A stretch of DNA of 8,939 nucleotides. Source: UBA5004 sp964342515 (GTDB lineage: Bacteria > Patescibacteriota > Minisyncoccia > Phycocordibacterales > Zambryskibacteraceae). Numbering within the stretch: the stretch's first letter is position 1; each line of letters starts with the position of its first letter. Positions 1-5,613 of the stretch are shown piece after piece. The stretch spans positions 1-8,939 of the forward strand of contig CAYFFP010000010.1 of NCBI GenBank assembly GCA_964342515.1. Direction: 5' to 3'. Position numbers and translations under genes: made by a program. The notes below the pieces were generated by a model that did not search any database, was not told the origin of the DNA, and saw only the letters and a program-made list of their open reading frames with translations.

Positions 1-27
1 AATTTTAAACACAGAATACATACAGGA

Positions 28-72
28 ATTATACTTCATCTGAAGCCAGATACGGAGAAAACCTGTGGATAA
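28..72 (-). promoter_or_regulatory. Promoter with upstream DnaA box, reading out of the left edge
   Basis: On the minus strand a perfect DnaA box TTATCCACA (64-72) is followed after 30 nt by AAGTATAAT, whose TATAAT is the -10 hexamer at 28-33. No good -35 is visible. Transcription would start near position 21 and leave the window, so it should drive a minus-strand gene lying to the left. The arrangement copies the promoter of the surface-protein gene at 2305-2348: both share CTGTGGATAAC preceded by AAAAC or AAAACG, and ATTATACTT, on the plus strand. The terminator at 101-146 separates this promoter from the upstream gene, which fits a new transcription unit. The target gene is not visible. 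Confidence 0.5.
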
Positions 73-100
73 CCCCGTAAAGCGCTTGCGCGCCACGGGG
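73..100. repeat. Small imperfect hairpin beside the terminator
   Basis: CCCCGT (73-78) pairs with ACGGGG (95-100), and inside it GCGC (82-85) pairs with GCGC (90-93) around a TTGC loop. It abuts the strong terminator hairpin and has no T-run of its own. It may be a secondary stem or a remnant of a repeat. Its role is unknown. Confidence 0.35.
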
Positions 101-146
101 CAGCCTAAACAAAAACCGCCCCAACGGGCGGTTTTTGTTTAGGCTG
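101..146 (-). terminator. Bidirectional intrinsic terminator, 21-bp perfect stem
   Basis: Arms 101-121 and 126-146 are perfect reverse complements with a 4-nt loop (CAAC on the plus strand). The GC core CCGCCC/GGGCGG is flanked by AAACAAAAA on one side and TTTTTGTTT on the other, so a stem followed by a U-rich tract forms on either strand. It begins 29 bp past the stop of the surface-protein gene and should end that transcript. The stem continues through the U-tract for another 6 bp, which is longer than a minimal terminator needs. Confidence 0.85.
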
Positions 147-175
147 TTAAGCCTGCGTAGTAATCCTTGAGCGGA

Positions 176-2194
176 TTACGGCAGTGTTACGTTGCCAGTT
201 CTCCAAGTAGAGTTGCCGTCCATGAAGCTCGAGACTTGGAGCTCGCCCATATCATCGGCATTTGCCCAAGAGATTCTGTTGATCTGTACTCCGTAAGCGC
301 CCGTGGTGACATCACCCGTAGCGTACGTAGTGCTGATACCGAATCGCGAGTTGAAGACCATTGAGACTGGGACGTCGATGGTGTTGCCCTCCGCAAGTAC
401 CCAGCTGTTCGTGGTCGTAGCTGTCGGACCGGCTGGAACAGTGATAGCAGTCGATGATGCTACCAATACCAAGTTGTCAGCGTTAGCCGCACCGGATACT
501 GCTGCACCTGCTCTGTAGATTACAGATGAAGAAGCAGTGTCACCAAGCGGTAGACCCAAGACAACGAGCGGTCTAGTGGTCGAAGCCGAGTCACCGAAGA
601 CTACACTAGCGCCGATTGCCTTCATCGTAATGACGAAGTTGGCTTGAGCCGTGGTGGTAGCACCAGAGAATCCTGGAGCGCCGCCGTAAGTGATGCTCTT
701 TGACTTGAGAGTCAGTTGAGGACCGGACTTCCTAACTTCGATGGTTTCGCCGAGACCGTTGCCGGATTCGGTGATAGCCGTACCCTTCATGTTCTCCGCG
801 GTCAGGTTGGCTGCCGTGGTAGAAGCGGTGAAGGTGGTCGGACTAATGGTTGCGTCAATGACGTCAACCTGGAAGGTGAAGGTCTTGGTAGTGTCCTTCA
901 GAATCTTGTAGTCGATATCGGTGAAGGTTGCAGAAGTCTGACCGCTGAAGTTCATGGTCGTTGCCGAACCTACGAGGGTAGAACCGTCGTAGATGTAGGC
1001 AGCCGAGGTAGAAGCTGTGCCAGCACCAGCCATCTTCGAGACATTAACTATTACATCAGTGAGAAGAACATCGTCCTTCTCCGCCTTGACGTTGAACTTC
1101 AAGAGTGTGAGCTTATCGCACTCATCTTCAGTTGAAGAGGAGGTGCAGATGACACCCATGTCTTCTGGGTTGTCGGAAGCGGTGGATGCGGTAAGGGTTG
1201 CGCTCTCCGACAAGTCACCTTCAGTGGTGAAGTTGTTAGAGAAGGCGGTAGACGGACCGTACTGGTTGATAGCAGCGCCGGAGAGAGACCTCACGCCGTC
1301 TACCGGAACACCTAGAGACCAGGTCTCTGTGTCGTAGTCGGAGTCCCAAGTGCTCCTGCCGTCGACTGCGACGGTCAAGACCTTGATAGCATTCTTCGAG
1401 ACGATATAGCTGAAGCCAGCCAAAGTAAGGAAGTAGTCAGAACCATCCTTCACAACCGTGGAAGAGTTCAGGTCGGATGAAGCGAGGATATTGCTTGCGT
1501 CATCCAAAACATACATCTTCGTAGCGATCTTGTTGTAGAAGTTCTGGTCAGCGACAGTGGTACCAGTGACATGGTCCATGTCGATCTTGACCCTCTCAAT
1601 TTTCATGTCCGAGCCCTTGGCCTCGATCTTGATGCCGAGAACTCCTCTCTTTGAATCAGCTTCATAGAGCTTTGTGCCTGAAGCAGGATTCGGGTTCTTG
1701 GAAACTGTAATCGTACCTTCAGCACCAGGGGTAGTGATACCAGCCGTGGTAGTGGTAGTTACAGTCGTACCTGTAACAGTGCCAGTTACGCCAGCTGAAG
1801 CGTTGAACTTGGCCTGTGAAAGAGGACCGAAGTAACCAGCAGCCGGGGAGACACTGTTAGCGGCTTGCCACTTAGCAACTGCGGTCTTTGTAAGAGAGCC
1901 GAAGTAACCCATAGCTACGCCTGTTGGCATAACCAAGTGACTCTGAGCGACGAGAGCCTGCTGTAAGCAGGTAACGTCAGCACCGCTTGAACCGACAGTC
2001 AAACTGCGAGTGAATGCACAAGCAGTCGCGGTCGTAGTACTGCCCTGAAGAGCAGTAAGCTGTGCCATAAGGGCATTGATCTGCGCCTGAAGTTCAGCGA
2101 TAGTTACCGCGCCGGCCATTGGTACGAAAGCACCAAGGGCGACGGTCGCGCCTACCGCGATTCCGGCGATCTTTGCCATTCTAATTTTTAACAT
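176..2194 (-). CDS. Exported S-layer-like surface protein with N-terminal peptidoglycan-binding domain
   Basis: The 672-residue protein has a signal peptide of about 29 residues (basic MLKIRMAK start, hydrophobic core, cleavage after PMAGA). A short amphipathic stretch rich in Gln, Ala and Leu follows (about 33-50). Residues about 64-131 form a peptidoglycan-binding type 1 domain with two GYFG repeats (96-99, 120-123) and KWQ (108-110). Then come a Thr-rich linker (about 133-160) and a long beta-type, Thr/Ser/Ala-rich region to the C-terminus. Cysteines occur in pairs (59/76 and about 350/360), which fits extracytoplasmic disulfides. This architecture is recurrent in Parcubacteria surface proteins; an S-layer or cell-wall-anchored structural role is inferred. 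The ATG at 2194 was chosen because it starts directly on the signal peptide; the frame is open upstream to a TTG at 2275, which would put 27 unlikely residues before it. ATG at 2179 is a further alternative. There is no clear SD. It has its own promoter and terminator, so it is probably monocistronic. Confidence 0.85.
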   Translation of the reverse strand: MLKIRMAKIAGIAVGATVALGAFVPMAGAVTIAELQAQINALMAQLTALQGSTTTATACAFTRSLTVGSSGADVTCLQQALVAQSHLVMPTGVAMGYFGSLTKTAVAKWQAANSVSPAAGYFGPLSQAKFNASAGVTGTVTGTTVTTTTTAGITTPGAEGTITVSKNPNPASGTKLYEADSKRGVLGIKIEAKGSDMKIERVKIDMDHVTGTTVADQNFYNKIATKMYVLDDASNILASSDLNSSTVVKDGSDYFLTLAGFSYIVSKNAIKVLTVAVDGRSTWDSDYDTETWSLGVPVDGVRSLSGAAINQYGPSTAFSNNFTTEGDLSESATLTASTASDNPEDMGVICTSSSTEDECDKLTLLKFNVKAEKDDVLLTDVIVNVSKMAGAGTASTSAAYIYDGSTLVGSATTMNFSGQTSATFTDIDYKILKDTTKTFTFQVDVIDATISPTTFTASTTAANLTAENMKGTAITESGNGLGETIEVRKSGPQLTLKSKSITYGGAPGFSGATTTAQANFVITMKAIGASVVFGDSASTTRPLVVLGLPLGDTASSSVIYRAGAAVSGAANADNLVLVASSTAITVPAGPTATTTNSWVLAEGNTIDVPVSMVFNSRFGISTTYATGDVTTGAYGVQINRISWANADDMGELQVSSFMDGNSTWRTGNVTLP

Positions 2195-2265
2195 TTTGTA
2201 ATTTTCTAATGCGCTTGCTAATCCATTAATTCTAAAGTGTTGGATTTCACAAACGGGTATTAATT

Positions 2266-2296
2266 TTGCCAGCAACGATTATGTCTTTACTGGCAA
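2266..2296 (-). promoter_or_regulatory. Predicted hairpin at the 5' end of the surface-protein mRNA
   Basis: Transcription from the TATAAT at 2305-2310 should start near 2298. The first transcribed bases then include TTGCCAG (2290-2296), which pairs with CTGGCAA (2266-2272), extended by one U-G pair, over a loop of about 15 nt. A stem at the extreme 5' end of a leader of about 100 nt would be expected to protect an abundant mRNA from 5'-dependent decay. The function is inferred; the complementarity is seen. Confidence 0.45.
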
Positions 2297-2328
2297 GTCC
2301 ATACATTATACTTAATTGCCAAGTAAAG
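2285..2328. repeat. Imperfect inverted repeat straddling the -10 box
   Basis: CTTTACTGGCAA (2285-2296) is matched by TTGCCAAGTAAAG (2316-2328), which differs only by one extra base. The arms flank the TATAAT of the surface-protein promoter, one covering the start site and the other the spacer. This is a plausible operator for a dimeric regulator, or an alternative partner for the leader hairpin, because the arm at 2290-2296 belongs to both structures. Confidence 0.45.
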
Positions 2329-2348
2329 GCCAAAAACGCTGTGGATAA
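2305..2348 (-). promoter_or_regulatory. Surface-protein promoter with DnaA box
   Basis: Minus-strand TTGGCC (2328-2333), 17 nt, TATAAT (2305-2310) form a sigma-70-type promoter. A perfect DnaA box TTATCCACA (2340-2348) lies 6 nt upstream of the -35 and 29 nt upstream of the -10. The predicted start near 2298 gives a leader of about 100 nt before the ATG at 2194. The same DnaA box plus AAGTATAAT module recurs at 28-72. The position fits an upstream activator site, but whether DnaA itself binds is inference. Confidence 0.65.
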
Positions 2349-2373
2349 CGCTATATTACATAACCTGTCCCAT

Positions 2374-2979
2374 TTAAGCAAGAGTATATCTACTCCACCT
2401 TTTCTCTCCTATTTTCCTTAATATTCCAGCAGCCACCATAGATAAAAGCTCTCTTTGTATGGTTTTTTCGCTACAATCTTCTATAAATGACGAAACATCC
2501 TTAATCATTATCTCTTTTTTACGCTTTAAGAGAGTGATAATAACGTTTTGGCGGCCGGTCTTCTTGACGGATGGCTTTGACCATGGGCCAAACTCTCTAA
2601 GGATTTGCTTGCTTTCACCGCTGATTTCGGAAGTTTTGTCCTTTACACTTTCCGGCGCGGGCAACTTCTCGGTTGCTAATATTTCTCTGGGAAAGAGGTT
2701 ATTTAAAGCTGTTTTTTGTTCATGCTCAACTTTAGGAAATTCGCGAACGATAATATCGTAATTGATGTCGGAAACCAAACCGGCATTTTTCGCGAGAGTA
2801 AGAAGGTTCATGATTTCTTTCACTACCGACAATTTGTCTTTTATAATATCGGACACAATGTCCGCTGACAAACTCCTTACGCGCCACTTTAACGGCTCAC
2901 TTTCTGGGAAAAAACTTGTTAAAAGGTATAGAGCTGAAGCAACCTTTTGTCCCTTAGTTTGTCCTTTTGAATCTCCCAT
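2374..2979 (-). CDS. Winged-helix DNA-binding protein, probable transcriptional regulator
   Basis: The 201-residue cytoplasmic protein has no signal peptide or membrane segment. Residues about 10-85 are helical (KGQKVASALYLLTSFF onward). A charged, Pro/Lys-rich linker covers about 100-142. Residues about 143-201 read as a winged helix-turn-helix: helix 1 RQNVIITLLKRKK, a helix ending near SSFIEDC, a recognition-type helix starting SEKTIQRELLSMVAAG (170-185), and a wing ILRKIGEKRWSRYTL. I do not recognise a named family; the wing domain resembles DeoR-like folds. It is divergent from ftsK across about 115 bp that contain an inverted repeat, so autoregulation or control of the ftsK-recA operon is possible but only inferred. 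No terminator follows it; transcription could run towards the surface-protein gene 180 bp downstream. The ATG at 2979 is preceded by AT-rich DNA and no SD. Confidence 0.7.
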   Translation of the reverse strand: MGDSKGQTKGQKVASALYLLTSFFPESEPLKWRVRSLSADIVSDIIKDKLSVVKEIMNLLTLAKNAGLVSDINYDIIVREFPKVEHEQKTALNNLFPREILATEKLPAPESVKDKTSEISGESKQILREFGPWSKPSVKKTGRQNVIITLLKRKKEIMIKDVSSFIEDCSEKTIQRELLSMVAAGILRKIGEKRWSRYTLA

Positions 2980-3003
2980 TGTCTTTTATAAAATCTCACG
3001 GCC

Positions 3004-3032
3004 ATTATGCGGCTAAGAGACAAAATTTGCAA
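3004..3032 (-). promoter_or_regulatory. Promoter of the winged-helix gene
   Basis: Minus-strand TTGCAA (3027-3032), a 17-nt spacer and CATAAT (3004-3009) give a start near 2997 and a leader of about 18 nt. A second AT-rich hexamer, TATAAA at 2985-2990, lies 5 nt before the ATG and could be an alternative, leaderless promoter, but it lacks a -35. Confidence 0.45.
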
Positions 3033-3065
3033 CCACGTAAAATTCGCCGAGGGCGACGCGTGGTT
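3031..3065. repeat. Nested inverted repeat in the divergent wHTH/ftsK intergenic region
   Basis: AACCACG (3031-3037) and CGTGGTT (3059-3065) are perfect inverted arms. Inside them TCGCC (3044-3048) and GGCGA (3052-3056) pair around a 3-nt loop. The outer left arm touches the -35 of the winged-helix promoter and the right arm lies 30 bp before the ftsK ATG. It is a candidate operator or a leader hairpin. No convincing ftsK promoter could be assigned. Confidence 0.4.
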
Positions 3066-3094
3066 AGTCGCGTGTGATATCATTAATAAAATTC

Positions 3095-5293
3095 ATGGCG
3101 AGAAGAAACAGAAAAAATCGTGAGTACGAACGGGACGCCGCTCTCGACATTCGGTTTGTCTCAAGAGAAACCGTCAACACTATTATCGGCATCTTCTCAA
3201 TAGTCATTTCAATCTTCCTTATGCTCGGCGCCTTCGGCGCCTCGGGCAGAGTGGGCGACCTGACCTTCCGCTTAATCTCAAATCTCTCCGGCGTCGGTTA
3301 CTATCTCTTGCCTATGGTATTCCTGCTATTGGCGATATCGCTTCTCCACGAGCGCGAGCGGGAGTTCGCCTTGCCGCAGATTCTCGGCTCTTTATTTCTA
3401 TATCTCTCCGGACTGGGACTGGTAGAGCAATTCTCGTCTAGAGGCGGGATTATCGGCGGAATCATTTCTAAACCTCTCGTGTCATTGTTTGACGTCTATG
3501 TTACGGCTATTGTCCTCATCGCTTTGGCGATAGTGGGAGTGTTGGTAATTTTCGATGTGCCGTTAAAGCTTAATCTTCTTTCGCTCTTCAAACGAAAAAT
3601 TAAGGATACAGAGCTTGAGACACCGGTAGAAACAGCGGCAATAGAGAAAGCGATGGAAAAGGTTAATAAGACCCCCTCCGCTTTCAGCACCTCCCCAGAA
3701 TTTAGAGGGGTGCCAAGGGGGAGGTTGGAGGGGGTGGAACATGATTCGGAGAGCTTCATGCCCGTGATTACCAGAAAAAGCGGCAAGCAGTGGACTCCGC
3801 CGCCCCTCTCCCTGCTCGAGAAAGACAGCGGCCGGCCGGGCGTCGGCGACATCAAAGCCAACGCCAATCTTATAAAAAGAACGCTTCTTAACTTCGGCAT
3901 CATGGTCGAGATGGATGAAATATCGATCGGCCCGTCCGTTACCCGTTACGCGTTGAAGCCCGCCGAGGGAGTGAAGCTTTCGAGAATTCTGGGTCTTCAA
4001 AATAATTTAGAGCTCGCTCTGGCGGCGCATCCCGTGCGCATCGAGGCTCCCATACCGGGGAAGTCCTTGGTCGGCATCGAGGTGCCCAATACCGCCAAGT
4101 CAACCGTCGGACTCGGCTCCCTCATTTCCGAAAGCGCTTTCAAAGAAAGCGCTTCGCCGCTTCTCGTCGCTTTAGGCAAAGATATTACCGGACGCTCGGT
4201 ATTCGATAACATTTCCAGAATGCCCCACCTCCTGATCGCCGGCGCCACCGGCTCGGGCAAGTCGGTGGCTATTCATGCCATCATCACTTCTCTTCTTTAT
4301 AGAAATCCCCCCGAAAACCTGAAGTTTATAATGATAGACCCGAAGCGCGTTGAACTTACTCTCTACAACGGCATTCCGCATCTCCTTACTCCGGTCATTA
4401 CCGACCCGAAGAAAGCCATTCTGGCCCTTAAGTGGCTGGCCAAGGAGATGGAGCGCCGCTACGACTTGTTTGAAAAAGCGAGCGCCAGAGACATTAATTC
4501 TTACCACAAAAATCCGCCGGCTGGCAGATCGGAGCCGCTACCTTATATCATCGTCATCATAGACGAATTGGCCGACCTGATGAGCTCGTATCCGCGAGAG
4601 CTCGAGGCGGCGGTTGTACGTTTGGCGCAGATGAGTCGCGCCGTCGGCATCCACCTCCTGCTCTCCACTCAGCGCCCGTCGGTGAACATCATCACCGGTC
4701 TTATCAAGGCCAATATCCCCTCCCGCATAGCGCTCCAAGTGGTTTCCCAGATCGATTCCCGCACTATCATCGACTCCGCCGGCGCTGAGAAGCTTCTCGG
4801 CGCCGGCGATATGCTCTACCAGTCCGGCGAGATGGGCAAACCGGTGCGTCTCCAGTCGGCCTTCATCAGAGAACCGGAGGTAAAGGCCGTGGCCAAATAT
4901 CTCAAAGATACTTACGCCGATGAACTTACTTCTGAAATTAATTTATCCGGAGAAAGTACCGGTAACATTATTTTCTCTTCCGCTATCGAAAGTGACAACT
5001 TCGATAGCGACGATGACGAATTATATGAAGAAGCCCGCGAAACGGTCATGCAAGCGGGCCGCGCCTCAACCTCGTTCCTCCAGAGGAAACTGCGCGTCGG
5101 CTACGCGCGCGCCGCGCGGCTTATGGACATGCTCGAGGAGCGCGGAGTTATCGGACCCGGCTCCGGCGCCAAACCAAGAGAGGTGATCGGAGCCGAGAGA
5201 GAGCCAACCGGAAAACACTCGGTGTCTGGGAACCCTTCGACACCGAGTGTTGAGGAGGTTGGCGAACCGGAGAGAGGAGAGGAAATTGCATGA
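3095..5293 (+). CDS. ftsK: DNA translocase FtsK (SpoIIIE/FtsK family)
   Basis: The 732-residue protein pumps DNA through the division septum using ATP and helps dimer resolution. Four membrane segments lie at about 27-47, 68-85, 96-112 and 134-153, after a basic N-terminus. A linker of about 80 residues is followed by the alpha/beta motor with Walker A GATGSGKS (383-390) and Walker B VIIDEL (D490, E491). The C-terminal gamma winged helix is at about 641-696 (DELYEEARETV onward, with QRKLRVGYARAARLMD) and reads polarity sequences. After gamma there is an unusual tail of about 36 residues. The linker is short compared with that of E. coli. Two in-frame palindromic segments sit in non-conserved parts: the linker (193-214) and the tail (704-723). 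The ATG at 3095 was preferred over the in-frame GTG at 3074; neither has an SD. The stop overlaps the next gene as ATGA, so ftsK heads a coupled operon with recA. Confidence 0.95.
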   Translation: MARRNRKNREYERDAALDIRFVSRETVNTIIGIFSIVISIFLMLGAFGASGRVGDLTFRLISNLSGVGYYLLPMVFLLLAISLLHEREREFALPQILGSLFLYLSGLGLVEQFSSRGGIIGGIISKPLVSLFDVYVTAIVLIALAIVGVLVIFDVPLKLNLLSLFKRKIKDTELETPVETAAIEKAMEKVNKTPSAFSTSPEFRGVPRGRLEGVEHDSESFMPVITRKSGKQWTPPPLSLLEKDSGRPGVGDIKANANLIKRTLLNFGIMVEMDEISIGPSVTRYALKPAEGVKLSRILGLQNNLELALAAHPVRIEAPIPGKSLVGIEVPNTAKSTVGLGSLISESAFKESASPLLVALGKDITGRSVFDNISRMPHLLIAGATGSGKSVAIHAIITSLLYRNPPENLKFIMIDPKRVELTLYNGIPHLLTPVITDPKKAILALKWLAKEMERRYDLFEKASARDINSYHKNPPAGRSEPLPYIIVIIDELADLMSSYPRELEAAVVRLAQMSRAVGIHLLLSTQRPSVNIITGLIKANIPSRIALQVVSQIDSRTIIDSAGAEKLLGAGDMLYQSGEMGKPVRLQSAFIREPEVKAVAKYLKDTYADELTSEINLSGESTGNIIFSSAIESDNFDSDDDELYEEARETVMQAGRASTSFLQRKLRVGYARAARLMDMLEERGVIGPGSGAKPREVIGAEREPTGKHSVSGNPSTPSVEEVGEPERGEEIA
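3671..3735. repeat. In-frame palindromic element in the FtsK linker
   Basis: Outer arms ACCCCCTCC (3671-3679) and GGAGGGGGT (3727-3735) are perfect inverted repeats, and so are inner arms ACCTCCCC (3689-3696) and GGGGAGGT (3718-3725). The C-run then G-run composition is unlike the surrounding gene. It encodes linker residues 193-214, a low-complexity stretch rich in Gly, Pro, Arg and Ser, without breaking the frame. It looks like a small repeat inserted into ftsK. Mobility is inferred from structure and composition. Confidence 0.65.
5204..5262. repeat. In-frame palindromic element at the FtsK C-terminal tail
   Basis: A perfect 13-bp inverted repeat, AACACTCGGTGTC (5214-5226) and GACACCGAGTGTT (5239-5251), has a 12-nt loop. 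It is enclosed by CCAACC (5204-5209) and GGTTGG (5257-5262). It encodes residues 704-723, beyond the gamma domain where the family normally ends, and so appears to have created the tail. It is too far from any T-run to act as a terminator and lies just upstream of the next start codon. Confidence 0.7.
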
Positions 5294-5613
5294 AAAAGAT
5301 TCTGCTTATCGCTCTCTTCCTGCTTCTTGTCTCTTATTCCCTGTTTCAGGCCAGAGCGCTGATTTTGGGACCGCAAGTTTCCATAGAGACGCCGCGGGAC
5401 GGCGAGACGGTGAGAGAACCTCTCTTGACTTTATCCGGCAAAAGCCGCAATGCCGCGTGGCTAGAGCTCAACGGCGCGCAAATCTTTACCGATGAGAACG
5501 GATACTGGGAAGAGAAATTGCTGGTGTCCAGCGGCTTAAGTATAATGACCATTAAGGTGCGGGACCGGTTCGGGAGAGTTGATACGGACGAAGTAAGAAT
5601 TATCTTAAATTAA
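5290..5613 (+). CDS. Small membrane-anchored or secreted Ig-like protein
   Basis: The 107-residue protein starts with a classic signal/anchor (MKKILLIALFLLLVSYSLF, membrane segment about 4-20). Residues about 28-107 form one beta-rich domain with the pattern of a bacterial Ig-like fold: PRDGETV, a Leu-rich strand with SGKS, the NGAQIFTDENGYWEE hairpin, then repeated short strands to the C-terminus. It would be displayed outside the membrane; the function is unknown. Its ATG overlaps the ftsK stop (ATGA) and its TAA directly abuts the recA ATG, so it is co-translated with both. It is the one gene in the window with a clearly purine-rich SD-like stretch (GGAGAGAGGAGAGGAAA) upstream, though that stretch is also ftsK coding sequence. 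A role with FtsK at the septum is possible from position only. Confidence 0.75.
   Translation: MKKILLIALFLLLVSYSLFQARALILGPQVSIETPRDGETVREPLLTLSGKSRNAAWLELNGAQIFTDENGYWEEKLLVSSGLSIMTIKVRDRFGRVDTDEVRIILN

Noticed and set aside
160..179. 7-bp hairpin GTAATCC/GGATTAC over the surface-protein stop codon
   Set aside because: Weak stem and no T-run; the strong terminator at 101-146 explains termination.
1246..1305. 10-bp perfect inverted repeat (CGGTAGACGG / CCGTCTACCG) in the surface-protein gene
   Set aside because: It lies within a long coding region, with a 40-nt loop and no compositional break; probably chance in repeated Val/Asp/Gly-type codons.
716..1337. Plus-strand reading frames opposite the surface-protein gene
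   Set aside because: They are low-complexity shadows of the Thr/Ser/Ala-rich coding strand, with no recognisable domain or start signal.
2195..2275. Longer surface protein starting at the TTG at 2275
   Set aside because: It would put 27 residues before a clean signal peptide and overlap the predicted mRNA leader.
28..2348. Two DnaA boxes as an origin of replication
   Set aside because: They are 2.3 kb apart, each stands alone beside a promoter, and no dnaA, dnaN or AT-rich unwinding element is present.
3074..3094. GTG start for ftsK seven residues upstream
   Set aside because: The ATG at 3095 gives the typical short basic N-terminus; no SD favours the GTG.
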